Below, piece by piece: positions 12,308 through 12,323 of a DNA stretch of 12,323 nucleotides (within the stretch, counting starts at the first letter, position 1; each line of letters begins with the position of its first letter). Made by a program: the position numbers and the translations under genes. The notes below the pieces were generated by a model. It was not told the DNA's origin. It saw only the letters and a program-made list of their open reading frames with translations, and searched no databases. The stretch comes from Pseudomonadota bacterium (GTDB lineage Bacteria > Pseudomonadota > Gammaproteobacteria > Burkholderiales > Rhodocyclaceae), in contig WRJU01000217.1 in NCBI GenBank assembly GCA_009778425.1, positions 1 through 12,323 of the forward strand, written 5' to 3'.

Positions 12308-12323
12308 CCCCCCCCCCCCCCCC
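12308..12323. other. Homopolymer run of 16 C at the window edge
   Basis: The last 16 bases are all C. This is unlike anything else in the window and is most simply a contig-end or read-through artefact. Confidence 0.6.

Overview
This window looks like a chromosomal segment from a GC-rich betaproteobacterium. The evidence is the block lptG-lptF divergent from pepA-holC, ispB followed by tRNA-Pro(CGG), and proteins that align closely with E. coli families (PepA, ThyA, FolA, IspB) while keeping a betaproteobacterial gene order. I cannot assign a genus. Almost all of it is vertically inherited housekeeping DNA. I see no prophage, insertion sequence, CRISPR array, toxin-antitoxin pair or defence island.

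Layout. Positions 1-490 (minus strand) hold the start of a cobalamin-controlled outer-membrane receptor (btuB-like, signal peptide only), its long leader with a cobalamin riboswitch, and a sigma70-type promoter. Positions 512-1290 (minus) hold a possible 63-residue membrane protein, then an acidic Pro/Ala/Glu-rich lipoprotein with its own terminator, promoter and a perfect palindrome just downstream of the -10 box. Positions 1467-2540 (plus) hold ispB (quinone side chain) and tRNA-Pro(CGG). Positions 2581-4856 (minus) hold lptF-lptG, the LPS-export permease pair, overlapping by ATGA.

Positions 5016-8500 (plus) hold pepA, holC, a 315-residue low-complexity protein overlapping holC by ATGA, and a hemerythrin-like HHE protein behind a strong Shine-Dalgarno sequence. 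Positions 8541-10876 (minus) hold a PilZ-domain protein whose stop overlaps the start of nadC. Positions 10903-12227 (plus) hold thyA-folA, again overlapping by ATGA. The end carries a GC-rich hairpin repeat and a run of 16 C that looks like a sequencing or assembly limit.

The genes fall into recognisable work groups: B12 uptake (btuB), isoprenoid quinone synthesis (ispB), envelope LPS transport (lptFG), DNA replication and thymidylate/folate supply (holC, thyA, folA), and NAD synthesis (nadC). The less understood parts are the low-complexity protein behind holC, the HHE protein next to it, the c-di-GMP-type PilZ protein coupled to nadC, and the small lipoprotein with its palindrome. These are the best candidates for follow-up; none amounts to a clearly new system from sequence alone.
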